This document shows positions 35,024-44,045 of a DNA stretch of 64,000 bases, one piece after another. Every line of letters starts with the position of its first letter. Positions within the stretch are counted from its first letter, which is position 1. The notes below the pieces were generated by a model that did no database searches, had not been told where the DNA came from, and saw only the letters and a program-made list of their open reading frames with translations. The position numbers and the translations under genes are program-made. The stretch is from Planctomycetota bacterium (GTDB lineage Bacteria > Planctomycetota > SZUA-567 > H5-PLA8), in NCBI GenBank assembly GCA_023150555.1, contig JAKLKQ010000018.1:1-64000 (forward strand). Reading direction: 5' to 3'.

Positions 35024-36124
35024 TCAGACTTTTACCGCCGCGCCGCCCTTCGCGCAGGACTTATCGGCGGCTTCGGCGATGCGCGTGGCCCACAGCCCGG
35101 CCTCGCCATCGGGGTAATGTCCGGACAGGTCCTTCAGCGCCGCGCCGTTCTTGATCGCCGCGACGTTCTCCGCGAAGTGCGCGATGGCCTCCGCGCCGTA
35201 CCCGACGGTGCGCTCGCGCCCGCCCGGCCCCGGCACGCGCTGCATGAAACCGAAGCGCATCGTGCGCTGGTGCGGCTCGCTGCCCGATGCCAGCCGCGCG
35301 CCGCGGTACTCGGTGTCCACTTCCGACAGGCCCTCCGTGCCGACCAGGCGGATGCCCTGGTTGACGATGGACTCGAAGTTCTCCGGCAGGCACCAGGCGC
35401 TCTGGAAGGTGATCTCCGCGCCGCCCTGGAAGGTGACGTGCGCCTGCACGGCGTCGGGCGTGGCCACGCCGGCGCTCTTGAGTTTCTTCATCTGCCGCGT
35501 CGCGCGCACCGAGACGGGATCGCGCTCGAGCGCCCAGCGGATCAGGTCGTAGAAGTGCACGCCCAGGAACCAGCTCGAACTCGACTTCGCCGCCCAGGCG
35601 GGGAACCAGTCGCGCGGCACCGTGATGCGGTTCTCGACGTGGACGTAGCCGTACAGCACCTCGCCCAGCTTCCCGGCGCGGATCTCGTCGCGCAGCTGCA
35701 GGTGCACGGGGTCGTAGCGCTTGTGGAAGTCCACCTGCAGCAGCCGCCCGGCCTTCTTCGCCGCGGCAATCATCGCGCGGCCGTCCTTGCCCGTCGTCGC
35801 GAGGGGCTTCTCGACCAGCACGTGCGCGCCGTGCTTGATCGCGGCCAGCGCCGCCGCGCGGTGGAAGGGGTCGGGCGTCGCGATCGAGACGCCCTCGGGG
35901 GTCTCGCAGCGCAGCATCTCCTCGAGGTCCGCGTACACGCGCACCTTGAACTCGCGCTCGACCTCCTTGCGGCGCTTCGCGTCCAGGTCCACGGCGGCCA
36001 GCAGCTGCGCGCGTCCCGCGTTGGCGAGTTCGGTGAAGATCTCCAGGTGGTGCGTGCCGAAGCGCCCGCAGCCGACGACGGCCAGGCGCGGCGCTTCGGG
36101 GTTGGACGGACGGTCGAGGGCCAT
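35024..36124 (-). CDS. Gfo/Idh/MocA-family oxidoreductase
   Basis: A 366-residue NAD(P)-dependent oxidoreductase, usually acting on sugars, inositols or related cyclic polyols. The N-terminal Rossmann motif is LAVVGCGRFGTHHLEIF (about 14-30), followed by the family's EKPLA signature (HVLVEKPLATTGKDG near 100-114) and a C-terminal alpha/beta domain including YVHVENRITVPRDWF and LGVHFYDLIRWAL. Lys in EKP is the usual catalytic residue. It lies 36 bp downstream of hutH on the same strand and may be cotranscribed, but no role in histidine breakdown is obvious. Exact substrate unknown. Confidence 0.92.
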   Translation of the reverse strand: MALDRPSNPEAPRLAVVGCGRFGTHHLEIFTELANAGRAQLLAAVDLDAKRRKEVEREFKVRVYADLEEMLRCETPEGVSIATPDPFHRAAALAAIKHGAHVLVEKPLATTGKDGRAMIAAAKKAGRLLQVDFHKRYDPVHLQLRDEIRAGKLGEVLYGYVHVENRITVPRDWFPAWAAKSSSSWFLGVHFYDLIRWALERDPVSVRATRQMKKLKSAGVATPDAVQAHVTFQGGAEITFQSAWCLPENFESIVNQGIRLVGTEGLSEVDTEYRGARLASGSEPHQRTMRFGFMQRVPGPGGRERTVGYGAEAIAHFAENVAAIKNGAALKDLSGHYPDGEAGLWATRIAEAADKSCAKGGAAVKV

Positions 36125-36160
36125 CGGAACGGATCTCCGGACGTTCGGGCTTCCTTTGAA

Positions 36161-37678
36161 TTACGCCAGTTCGCCCACCGCGCGTTCGGCCGCGGCCACC
36201 AGCGCGCCTTCGCCCGCCAGCGCCCGCGCCGAGGCGATGTCCTTCGCGATCACGCGGTCGGCCAAAAGCGGGGGGACCCTATTTCGCAGCGCTTTCACCA
36301 CCGGGCGCAGGCCCCTGCCCGTAGGCAGCTTGCGCAGTTCGACGGCCTGCGCCGCGCAGAGCACCTCGATGGCAAGGATCGTGCGCAGGTTCTCGATCAC
36401 CATCCGCGCGCGGCGCGCGGCGGTGAGCCCCATCGAGACGTGGTCTTCCTGGTTGCCGCTGACGGGGATCGTGTCGGCGCTCGACGGCGTCACCAGCGTG
36501 CGGTTCTCGCTTACCAGCGCCGCCGCGGTGTACTGCGCGATCATGTAGCCGGTGTGCAGGCCTTCTTCCGGCGCGAGGAACCAATGCAGGTCGGTGAGGT
36601 TGGGGTTCATGATCCAGTCGACGCGGCGTTCGCTGATCGTGCCCAGTTCGTGCAGCGCCAGCGCCAGGTAGTCCATGCGCATCGCGATCGGCTGCCCGTG
36701 GAAGTTCCCGCCGCTGACGATGCGCCCGTCGGCCAGCACCAGCGGGTTGTCCGTCGCGGCGTTCAGTTCGACGGCGAGCATCGCCTCGACGTGCGCGATC
36801 GCGTCGCGCGCCGCGCCGTGCACCTGCGGCAGGCAGCGCAGGCTGTACGGATCCTGTACGCGCGCGCAGTGCGCGTGGGATTCGACGATCTTCGAACCCG
36901 CCAGCAGTTTGCGCACGTTCTTCGCGCTGGCGACCGCGCCGGGGTAGGGGCGCAGCTTGTGGATACCGGCGTCGCAGGGCGTGCGGCTGGACAGCGTCGC
37001 GTCGATGGACAGCGCGCCGGCCACGTCGGCCAGCTTCGCGGCGGTTCGCGCGTCGGCCACCAGCAGGCAGGCCATCGCGGCCATCGCCTGCGTGCCGTTC
37101 AGCAGCGCCAGGCCTTCCTTAGCTTCCAACTGCAGCGGCTTGATGCGCGCGTGCTTTAGCGCCGCGCCGCCGCCCATCCGCTTGCCCCGGTAGACGGCCT
37201 CACCCTCGCCGATCAGCACCAGCGCCAGGTGCGCCAGGGGCGCCAGATCGCCGCTCGCGCCCAGCGAACCGACCTGCGGGACGATGGGGTGAACGCCCTT
37301 GTTGAGCAGTTCGAGCAGGCGCTCGGCGAGCACAGGGCGCACGCCGCTGGCGCCGACGGCCAGCGCGTTGGCGCGCAGCAGCAGCATGGCGCGCACGGTG
37401 GCCTCGTCGAAGGGTTCGCCCACGCCCGCGGCGTGGCTGCGCAGCAAGTTGACCTGGAGTTCCCGGCGGTGCGCGGCCTCGATGGGGACGCGGTCGAACT
37501 TTCCGAAGCCGGTGGTGACGCCGTATACGACGTCGCCGGCCGCAACGTGGGCCTCGACGGTGCGGCGCGATTTTTCCATGCGCTTCTTTGCGGCGGGCGC
37601 GAGGCGCGCTTTAACCCCCGTACGCGCCACGGCGACGACGTCGGGCCAGCGCAGGGATCTACCGTCGAGCACGATCAT
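36161..37678 (-). CDS. hutH: Histidine ammonia-lyase
   Basis: A 505-residue enzyme converting L-histidine to trans-urocanate and ammonia, the first step of histidine use. The MIO prosthetic group forms from Ala141-Ser142-Gly143 (GSLGASGDLAPLAH). Tyr52 is in VYGVTTGFGKF and the NLLRSHAAGVGEP and QEDHVSMGLTAARR segments are the expected active-site parts. The start was set at the ATG beginning MIVLDGRSL with GGAG upstream; longer frames read through the intergenic element. It is separated from hutU-hutG-hutI by about 3.5 kb of sugar-modifying genes, so the pathway is split, perhaps by insertion of that module. Confidence 0.97.
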   Translation of the reverse strand: MIVLDGRSLRWPDVVAVARTGVKARLAPAAKKRMEKSRRTVEAHVAAGDVVYGVTTGFGKFDRVPIEAAHRRELQVNLLRSHAAGVGEPFDEATVRAMLLLRANALAVGASGVRPVLAERLLELLNKGVHPIVPQVGSLGASGDLAPLAHLALVLIGEGEAVYRGKRMGGGAALKHARIKPLQLEAKEGLALLNGTQAMAAMACLLVADARTAAKLADVAGALSIDATLSSRTPCDAGIHKLRPYPGAVASAKNVRKLLAGSKIVESHAHCARVQDPYSLRCLPQVHGAARDAIAHVEAMLAVELNAATDNPLVLADGRIVSGGNFHGQPIAMRMDYLALALHELGTISERRVDWIMNPNLTDLHWFLAPEEGLHTGYMIAQYTAAALVSENRTLVTPSSADTIPVSGNQEDHVSMGLTAARRARMVIENLRTILAIEVLCAAQAVELRKLPTGRGLRPVVKALRNRVPPLLADRVIAKDIASARALAGEGALVAAAERAVGELA

Positions 37679-37756
37679 GCGCGCAAGGCTCCGGAGAAAG
37701 ATTCGCGGGTCGGACGCGCTCGAATCTACTCGAAGGGCGGCATTCGTGGAAAGCCA

Positions 37757-38031
37757 AGAACACCTAACAGAATACCCCGCGGCATGCGCGGCGAGAACAC
37801 TGGGTGAAGAAATGGTGTGCGAGATACAGGGCACCACTTTGTCGATTTATCAAAGTATTCACGGCGAACTTAGCGACCTACCTTTCGCCGCCCTTCGGGA
37901 GGGCCGGTCTTCGGCACCCAGCCTGCGTTGCTCCGCCACGCCGTATCTCCTCGATACGGCTTTGGTTTTGCGCCTTGGCTGGATGTCGAACTCCGGCCCT
38001 CGCAGCCGCGGTTCATTCTGTTAGGCGTTCT
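37757..38031. repeat. 275-bp element bounded by 17-bp inverted repeats (MITE-like or long attC-like)
   Basis: AGAACACCTAACAGAAT (37757-37773) faces ATTCTGTTAGGCGTTCT (38015-38031), matching at 16 of 17 positions. Next to both arms is CCGCGG. The inside is non-coding, with further short complementary pairs such as ACTGGGTG and CACCCAGC and a CTTCGGGAGGGCCGG hairpin. ACCTAAC/GTTAGGC fits the RYYYAAC/GTTRRRY cores of integron attC sites, but the spacing is far longer than usual and no integrase is seen. No clear target-site duplication flanks it. It fills the space between the deacetylase and hutH. Confidence 0.6.
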
Positions 38032-38043
38032 AAGGATTGCCGT

Positions 38044-38874
38044 TCAGTCGCGGCGGGCGCGCAGGTCCCGGTAGGTCGCGAAGGGCAGCCCCAGCGTTCG
38101 GACGTAGTCGAAGGTCAGGCGCAGCATCGTCATCTCGGGATCGAAGCGACCCAATGACCAGGGGTGCCAGATCAGCGAGACGAACTCGGCGTTCAGCTCC
38201 ACCGCCTTGTCGATGAAGAAGCGGTTGACCGCGAACTCCTCCTCCGGCGTCTTCACGCAGCGGGACAGCAGATGGTCGGGGTAGACCGGCGGCCAGAGCA
38301 GGAAGCGCCCCGGCGTGGCGTTGTGGCCCTTCAGCACGTTCTCGTGCCAGCCGTGCGCCGGGAACTCCCAAAGATCCGGAAACCCCTGCGCGTCGTAGCG
38401 GCGCGCCTGGGCCAGCGGCGCGGGCAGCGTGCACTGCGGGCCCCACGCCTGGCTGCTCGAGTACCGGTAGCCTTCGCGATGAAGGCACTCGATCAGCCGC
38501 GTGTCGCCGCCCAGGCCGTCCTCGAAGCTGCACGGCGCGCGCAGGCCCTCGCACGGGCGCTCGAAGACCTCCTCGATGGTGCGCTTGCTCCGCGCAACTT
38601 CGGATGCGATCGTCTCCCACGGTGCGGCGGGCAGGCCCAGCGCCTTCTGCTCGCGGATGAGGATGTGGTTGACGGTGTGGCTCGCGATCTCGAAGCGTTC
38701 GTCGCGCAGCAGCTCGGCGTAGCGCGGGCGTTCGGCGCCTTCCAGCAGCCGCGTGACGATGAAGAACGTGGCCGGCACGTCCATGTCGCGGTGCAGCGGC
38801 ACGATCGTCTCGCAGGCCGCCTGGCAGCGCGCGGCCGCTTCGGTGTCGTAGGCCGGAATGAAGACGGTCTTCAC
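38044..38874 (-). CDS. Polysaccharide deacetylase (NodB-homology) family protein
   Basis: A 276-residue TIM-barrel-like carbohydrate esterase. Visible features are TVFIPAYDTE at the N-terminus, VPATFFIVTRLLEG (about 32-45), the metal motif ASHTVNH near 64-70 (family form SHTxxH) and a C-terminal LIWHPWSLGR. These support removal of acetyl groups from a sugar or nucleoside-sugar. The GTG start at 38874 overlaps the stop codon of the aminotransferase gene (GTGA), so the two are translationally coupled. Together they suggest a pathway building or trimming an amino sugar. It could equally act on a non-sugar amide. Confidence 0.85.
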   Translation of the reverse strand: MKTVFIPAYDTEAAARCQAACETIVPLHRDMDVPATFFIVTRLLEGAERPRYAELLRDERFEIASHTVNHILIREQKALGLPAAPWETIASEVARSKRTIEEVFERPCEGLRAPCSFEDGLGGDTRLIECLHREGYRYSSSQAWGPQCTLPAPLAQARRYDAQGFPDLWEFPAHGWHENVLKGHNATPGRFLLWPPVYPDHLLSRCVKTPEEEFAVNRFFIDKAVELNAEFVSLIWHPWSLGRFDPEMTMLRLTFDYVRTLGLPFATYRDLRARRD

Positions 38875-40184
38875 GCGCGGATCTCCCGTACCTTGTCCAG
38901 TTGCGCGGTCACCTTGCGGAAGGCCGCGGCGATCTCGTCCAGCAGCGGCGTCACGTCCTGCATGGCCCAGCTGCCCAGCATGTGCAGGTCCTGCTCGGCG
39001 CAGCGCCGCTCGGCCACCGGGCAGTCGCCGGCGCGGTACTGGATCTTTTCGCCTTCCGGATGCGCGGCCCACGGGTAGCCGTGCCCGAAGTGATACTGTT
39101 TCCGCTGGAAGACCGTGCGCAGGTGGATCGGCGTGCCGACGTAGCTCGCGGCGATGGGCACGCCCTCGGCCTGCAGCGCCTTCACGTACTGCGCGCGCGA
39201 GACGCCCGGCACGTCCTCCGGCACGAACGTCCACCAAGCCATGTGCCACGCCGGATCGCGGTGCGCAGGGATCTTCAGCGCGCGGATGCCCGGCACGCCC
39301 GCCAGCCGTTCGGCCAGCGCCTTCACGTTGCGCCGGCGCCACGCGTTCATCGCGTCGAGCCGGTCGAGCTGCTTCACCGCCAGCGCCGCGCTGATCGCGT
39401 TGATGCGGTACGTGTAGATCAGGCTGTCGATCCACGCGCGGCGTTCGGGATCCTGCACCTCCGCGCCGGTCCGCGCCGGATGCATGCCTGCCAGCAGGGC
39501 CTTCTCGTACAGCGCGCGGTCCTTCATCACGACCATGCCCGCCTCGCCGGCGGCGAGGTTCTTGCCGCTTCCCATCGAGAAGCAGCCGAAGTCGCCGAAG
39601 GTGCCGACGGGCCGCCCGCGGTACAGGCTGCCCTGTGCCTGCGCGCAGTCCTCGATCAGCAGCAGCCCATGGCGGTCGGCGAGCGTGCGCAACGCGTCCA
39701 GCTCCGCGGGTACGCCGCCGATGTGCACGACGACGATCGCCTTCGTGCGCGGCGTGATCTTGGCTTCGACCTTCTGCGGATCGAGCGTCAGCGTCTCGGG
39801 GTCGATGTCCGCGAAGACGGGGATCCCGCCGGCCTGCAGGATGCAGCTGGTCGTCTGGCCCCAGCTGTACGGCGACGTGATCGCCTCGTCGCCCATCTGC
39901 AACGAGGCCATGCAGGCGATGTGCAGCGCGGGCCCGCCGCCGGCCGTCGCGATGGCGAAGGGCACGCCCAGTTCGCGCTTCATGCGCTCTTCCAGCGCCT
40001 CGCCGGGGCCGCCCTTGGGCGCCGCGCACAGGTAGCGCCAGTCCTCGCGTCCCTGGCGGAGGCTCGCGGCGACGGCTTCGATCTCCTCGTCGCTGGGGCA
40101 GGGCCAGGCGGGCCTCTTGCGGCTGACGGCCTTCGGGCCACCGAGGGCCGCCAGGGTGTCGAGGGAGAGGGATGATGCGGGCAT
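38871..40184 (-). CDS. DegT/DnrJ/EryC1/StrS-family aminotransferase
   Basis: A 437-residue PLP-dependent sugar aminotransferase. The fold-type-I pattern is visible: ATAGGGPALHIACMASLQMG near 78-97 for cofactor binding, IEDCAQAQGSLYRG near 178-191 (Asp to the pyridine nitrogen) and the internal-aldimine Lys in FSMGSGKNLAAGEAGM near 206-221. It would transfer an amino group onto a keto sugar (often nucleotide-linked). ATG 40184 follows AAAGGAG. Start codon coupling to the deacetylase downstream and divergence from an AraC regulator (87-bp gap) indicate a small regulated sugar module. Confidence 0.93.
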   Translation of the reverse strand: MPASSLSLDTLAALGGPKAVSRKRPAWPCPSDEEIEAVAASLRQGREDWRYLCAAPKGGPGEALEERMKRELGVPFAIATAGGGPALHIACMASLQMGDEAITSPYSWGQTTSCILQAGGIPVFADIDPETLTLDPQKVEAKITPRTKAIVVVHIGGVPAELDALRTLADRHGLLLIEDCAQAQGSLYRGRPVGTFGDFGCFSMGSGKNLAAGEAGMVVMKDRALYEKALLAGMHPARTGAEVQDPERRAWIDSLIYTYRINAISAALAVKQLDRLDAMNAWRRRNVKALAERLAGVPGIRALKIPAHRDPAWHMAWWTFVPEDVPGVSRAQYVKALQAEGVPIAASYVGTPIHLRTVFQRKQYHFGHGYPWAAHPEGEKIQYRAGDCPVAERRCAEQDLHMLGSWAMQDVTPLLDEIAAAFRKVTAQLDKVREIRA

Positions 40185-40271
40185 GGGGCGCTCCTTTGAA
40201 GGTTAAGATTCTGCACGACAGATTCAAGCCACACCGGTAAGATATGCTCTCAGGCGTGGAAGATCCTGCAT

Positions 40272-41168
40272 ATGGCATACAATATTTTGCAAAGCATGCG
40301 GCAGGCCCGGCTCGTGATGGCGGACCACTCGCTGGTGGCCAGGCCGCGGCGCGCGCGTACATGGATCGGGCCCATGCGCCAACCGCAGTGGACGTTGGAC
40401 TGCTGCCTTTGGGAAGGGATGCGGATGCGTGTGCCGGCCATCGGCCGGGACGCGCGGGACTTTCCGCGGCGGCCGGGTACCTGGCACCTTTACGCGCCGG
40501 AGACAACCTTTTACGAATACTACGAGTGGCCCGAACGCGCCGCCAACGACGGGTGGGTGCTCTTCCGCCTGCCCGGAGCGCAGAATAGGCCGGCGAGATC
40601 GGGGCCAGCGCCTTTTCGCAGGCGCTTCAGTGCTTTCGCGGACCCGGACGATCGCCTTGGGCACGTGGTGCGCGAGATGTACGCGGTGCAGCAGCGTGGC
40701 GAGCCGGCGCGCGAGGTGCTGCTGCACGGCCTGCTGCAGTCCGCGCTGGGCGAACTGGCTATGGCCGCGCGGCGCGGCGGGCGCGGGACGCCGGAAGACC
40801 CTTTCCGCATACGCGGGCCGGGCGCGGCCGCGGAGCCCGGTCTGCTGGGGCAGGTGGACGCGGTGGTGCTGCGCGCGCTCGCCGATCCGCCGGGACTCGA
40901 CGAACTCGCCGAGCGCCTGCATCTCTCGGTCTCGTCCCTTGCCCACCGATTTCCCAGGGAGACGGGCATGACCGTCGTCGAGCGCATCCGCTGGCTGCGC
41001 GTGCGCGAGGCCCGGCGGCTGCTCGCGCGGCGCGGGGCGAGCGTGAAGCGCGTCGCCGAGCAACTCGGATTCAGCAGCCCGTTCTACTTCTCGAAGGTCT
41101 TCCGCGAGGTCACCGGCGTTCCGCCGCGCGCGATCCTTGAACGAGCAGGCTGCGCCGCCGGGGATTAG
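40272..41168 (+). CDS. AraC-family transcriptional regulator (divergent from the aminotransferase)
   Basis: A 298-residue regulator. The N-terminal part (about 20-110) is a beta-rich ligand domain with many Trp and Arg residues. Two C-terminal helix-turn-helix units are visible from about 195: LDELAERLHLSVSSLAHRF and VKRVAEQLGFSSPFYFSKVF, the second being the more canonical. It probably controls the divergent aminotransferase/deacetylase operon through the 87-bp intergenic space. It converges with hutI (30-bp gap). Ligand unknown; sugar-responsive by context only. Confidence 0.9.
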   Translation: MAYNILQSMRQARLVMADHSLVARPRRARTWIGPMRQPQWTLDCCLWEGMRMRVPAIGRDARDFPRRPGTWHLYAPETTFYEYYEWPERAANDGWVLFRLPGAQNRPARSGPAPFRRRFSAFADPDDRLGHVVREMYAVQQRGEPAREVLLHGLLQSALGELAMAARRGGRGTPEDPFRIRGPGAAAEPGLLGQVDAVVLRALADPPGLDELAERLHLSVSSLAHRFPRETGMTVVERIRWLRVREARRLLARRGASVKRVAEQLGFSSPFYFSKVFREVTGVPPRAILERAGCAAGD

Positions 41169-41198
41169 GCTGGAAGATGTTCTTAGAAGAGTCTGTCG

Positions 41199-42440
41199 TC
41201 ACGCCACTACGCGGCCGCGCTTGATCACCTTCCAGACGGGATTGCCGGCCAGGTGGTAGCCCAGGTGCAGGTAGCTGGGGCCGTCGAGGATCGCGATATC
41301 GGCGAGCTTGCCCGGCACCAGCGAGCCGATCTCCTTCTCGCGGCGGATCGCGGCGGCGGCGTTGATCGTGATCGCGACCAGCGCCTCGGCGGGCGTCATC
41401 TTCATCTCGTAGACGCTCAGCGTGAAGACGAACGGCAGCGACTCGCAGAAGCAGTTCGGATTCAGATCGGTCGCGCAGGCCACGGGCACGTCCGCGGCGA
41501 TCCAGCGCCGCGCGTCGCTGTATGCAGCGCGAAGCACGAACGGCGTTCCGGGCAGCAGCACCGCCACCGCGCCTGAGCGCTTCATCGCGGCGATCGACGC
41601 ATCGTCGGTATAAAGGAGGTGATCGGCGCTGACGGCGCCCAGTTCGGCTGCCAGTTTCGCGCCGCCCAGCAGGCACATCTCGTCGACGTGCGCCTTCACG
41701 CCCAGCCCGGCCTTTTTACCGGCCTCGAGCACCCGCCGCGAATCGTCCAGTTCGAAGATGCCCTTCTCGCAGAAGACGTCGACGAACTCGGCCAGCGGCG
41801 CCAGGCGCGGCGTGGCCTCGACGGCGGCGTCGGCGATGGCCTTCGCGCTCGAACCCACCGGCACGGCATGCGCGAACAGCAGCGTGGGCACCAGGTCGAT
41901 CGCGTGCCGCTGCGGACCTTCGTTTGCCGCGCGGATGACCTCGAGCATCTTGCGCTCGGTGGCCTCGTCGAGCCCGTAGCCGCTTTTGGCCTCCATCGTC
42001 GTCGTGCCCAGCGCCAGCGCGCGGTCGAGGCGGTTTTCCAATCCGGCGAGCAGTTCGTCGTGCGACGCCTTGCGCGTGTGCGCGACGCTCTTCAGGATGC
42101 CGCCGCCCGCCGCGAGGATCTCGCGGTACGACTTGCCGCCCAGCCGCATCGCGTACTCATCGCTGCGGTCGCCGGCAAAGACCGGGTGCGCGTGGCAGTC
42201 GACCAGGCCCGGCACCACGGCGCGGCCCGAGGCGTCGATGACCGTCTGGGCGTCCTTGGCGTGGGGGAATTTCGCGAGCACGTCGCTCGTCTTCCCCGCC
42301 GCGGCGATGCGTTCGCCTTCGGCGTAGACCGCGCCGTCTTCGACCAGATCGAGGTGGCCCTGCGCGGCGCCGGCGCGCGGGGCGTCGGGCCCGGCGACGG
42401 TAACGAGCTGCGCTGCGTTTCGGACGAAGAGGGTGTGCAA
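41199..42440 (-). CDS. hutI: Imidazolonepropionase
   Basis: A 413-residue amidohydrolase that opens 4-imidazolone-5-propionate to N-formimidoyl-L-glutamate, third step of histidine breakdown. The metal-binding HxH is in VDCHAHPVFAGDR near 80-92. KSGYGLD, VKAHVDEMCLLGG (His of the barrel) and CATDLNPNCFCES (metal-binding Asp of the HutI type) are all present at the expected spacing. Last gene of the cluster with hutU and hutG, separated from hutG by one unknown gene. Length matches the family. Confidence 0.96.
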   Translation of the reverse strand: MHTLFVRNAAQLVTVAGPDAPRAGAAQGHLDLVEDGAVYAEGERIAAAGKTSDVLAKFPHAKDAQTVIDASGRAVVPGLVDCHAHPVFAGDRSDEYAMRLGGKSYREILAAGGGILKSVAHTRKASHDELLAGLENRLDRALALGTTTMEAKSGYGLDEATERKMLEVIRAANEGPQRHAIDLVPTLLFAHAVPVGSSAKAIADAAVEATPRLAPLAEFVDVFCEKGIFELDDSRRVLEAGKKAGLGVKAHVDEMCLLGGAKLAAELGAVSADHLLYTDDASIAAMKRSGAVAVLLPGTPFVLRAAYSDARRWIAADVPVACATDLNPNCFCESLPFVFTLSVYEMKMTPAEALVAITINAAAAIRREKEIGSLVPGKLADIAILDGPSYLHLGYHLAGNPVWKVIKRGRVVA

Positions 42441-42455
42441 GGTTGGGGTCTCGGC

Positions 42456-42962
42456 CTACCCGGCCAGCATCTGCAGGCCCGGATCGTCGAAGACCATCGC
42501 GTAATTCTCGGGCGTGGTCAAGCGGTTCTCCTCGGCGCGGAAGCCCGGCAGTTTGCGCAAGTGATTCTGCGCGCACTGGAAGACCGCGCGGCCCTTGCCA
42601 AAGGCGAGCCCCTGTTTCAGCTGGCGGTATTCGTCACCGGCGAGAAAGATCGTCTTGAAGGGGACTTCGCTCAGGTTCGGGAAGCAGCAGCCCGTGCAGC
42701 GGTCGATCGCGGCAAAACCGTGGCCCACGCTGGCGAGAGTGACCTCTCGGAACCGGAAGAAGTCGAACGCTCGGCGCTCGGCTCGGAACCAGAAGACGTC
42801 GTCGAGGTGCAGGTTGGGCCCGAAGGATTGCTGGTGGCAGCCGCCGGCCAGCAGCACGCCGAACTGCTCTTCCCAGTTCTCGACCAGCGTGATGGACGGG
42901 TCTCCGGTCAGCACCGCCGCGCGCAGGCCGGTTGCGGTATACAGTTCGGTGGCGGTCTGCAT
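42456..42962 (-). CDS. Hypothetical protein in the hut cluster
   Basis: A 168-residue soluble protein between hutG and hutI, 15 bp before the hutI start and 84 bp after hutG, all on the same strand. I do not recognise it. It has three or four Cys/His-bearing segments (GGCHQQSF, DRCTGCCFPN, VFQCAQNHLRK) that could bind metal, and LHLDDVFWFRAERRAFDFFR in the middle. Codon use is like the neighbours, so it is a real gene. The position suggests an accessory role in histidine use (regulator, folding helper or alternative step), but that is context only. Confidence 0.8.
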   Translation of the reverse strand: MQTATELYTATGLRAAVLTGDPSITLVENWEEQFGVLLAGGCHQQSFGPNLHLDDVFWFRAERRAFDFFRFREVTLASVGHGFAAIDRCTGCCFPNLSEVPFKTIFLAGDEYRQLKQGLAFGKGRAVFQCAQNHLRKLPGFRAEENRLTTPENYAMVFDDPGLQMLAG

Positions 42963-43046
42963 AGGTGCATCGGCCTCCGGATCGATGCCTCAATATACCA
43001 CACGCGGAGGCGCACCAGAGTCAGCCCGAAAATTCCCGGCAGGTGA

Positions 43047-44045
43047 TCAGCCGGCCGTGGCGAGCAACTCGGCGAGGCAGACCCCGGCCAGGCGCGGCGA
43101 GCGGTCGCTGCCGGGCACGCCCAGCGACGGCGCCAACTCCATGATGTCGCACGCGATGGTGCGCTTGTCGGCGGAAATCGCGCGCACGAGTTCAAAGACC
43201 TGGTGCGCGAGCAGGCCGCCGGGCGTCGGCGCGCTGACGGCAGGCACGACGCTGGCATCGGCGACGTCGATGTCGACGCTCAGGTAGATCGCTTCGCATT
43301 TCGGCGGAAGTTGCGCGAGCGCCTCGTCGGCGGCCTTCGCCGCGCCCTTGGCGAAGATCTCGCCGGAGGTCACAATGCGGCCCTTGCCGTCACGCACGCG
43401 CTTCACGTACGCCGGACTGTTCTGGAAGTCGCGCACGCCCAGCACTGTGTAGTTTGCCAGTCCCGCGTCCAGCAGCCGGCCGAAGCTGGTGCCGCTGTTG
43501 AACGGCGCGCCGGGCTCGACTTTGCGCACGTCCAGGTGCGCGTCGAGGTTGATCACGGCCAGGCGTTCGCCGAACTTCTCGAGGTACGGCTTGGCGCAGG
43601 GGAAGGTCAGCGAGTGGTCGCCGCCCAGCGCGATCACGCGCCGCGGCTTGGCGCCGTCGCGCCGCGCCATCGCCATCGCGTCGCGCGCGGCGGCCTCGGC
43701 CTTGGCGTGGGCCTCGGCGACGTCATCGGAGTGAAGGGCGATGTCGCCCAGGTCCAACGCGCGCGTCCTGAGCTCCTCGCCGTCGCTGCGGCAGGCCTTC
43801 AGGCGCCGCGCCGCGCTGCGCAAGGATAACGGCCCGCCGGCGGCGCCGCGCCGCCCGATCACGGCGCCGTCGAAGGGCAGTCCGAACAGGATCGCGCCGC
43901 AGGACGGCAAGTCGCGGTGATCGAGCGAGACGAGCTGGCCCAGGTATACGTCGAGCGGGTCTTCGGGCGCCACGTTCCACAAAAAGCCGCCGCGCTGCGC
44001 GCTGTCGCGGACGACGCCGGTGACCTGCTTGCGGTTCTCAGCCAT
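43047..44045 (-). CDS. hutG: Formimidoylglutamase (arginase/agmatinase superfamily)
   Basis: A 332-residue binuclear-manganese hydrolase that would release glutamate and formamide from N-formimidoyl-L-glutamate. The ureohydrolase motifs are [19 protein letters not shown] and [20 protein letters not shown]. These are shared with agmatinases; the hut context decides the call. ATG 44045 overlaps the hutU stop codon by 8 bp, so the genes are coupled. Presence of HutG and absence of HutF implies the four-enzyme route ending directly in glutamate plus formamide. Confidence 0.9.
   Translation of the reverse strand: MAENRKQVTGVVRDSAQRGGFLWNVAPEDPLDVYLGQLVSLDHRDLPSCGAILFGLPFDGAVIGRRGAAGGPLSLRSAARRLKACRSDGEELRTRALDLGDIALHSDDVAEAHAKAEAAARDAMAMARRDGAKPRRVIALGGDHSLTFPCAKPYLEKFGERLAVINLDAHLDVRKVEPGAPFNSGTSFGRLLDAGLANYTVLGVRDFQNSPAYVKRVRDGKGRIVTSGEIFAKGAAKAADEALAQLPPKCEAIYLSVDIDVADASVVPAVSAPTPGGLLAHQVFELVRAISADKRTIACDIMELAPSLGVPGSDRSPRLAGVCLAELLATAG

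Noticed and set aside
34847-37159. Plus-strand frame of about 770 residues across the oxidoreductase and hutH genes
   Set aside because: It overlaps two clear minus-strand genes in antisense and contains no recognisable motif.
37757-38031. Calling the inverted-repeat element an integron attC site outright
   Set aside because: Core boxes fit, but the length greatly exceeds usual attC sites and there is no integrase or cassette array here.
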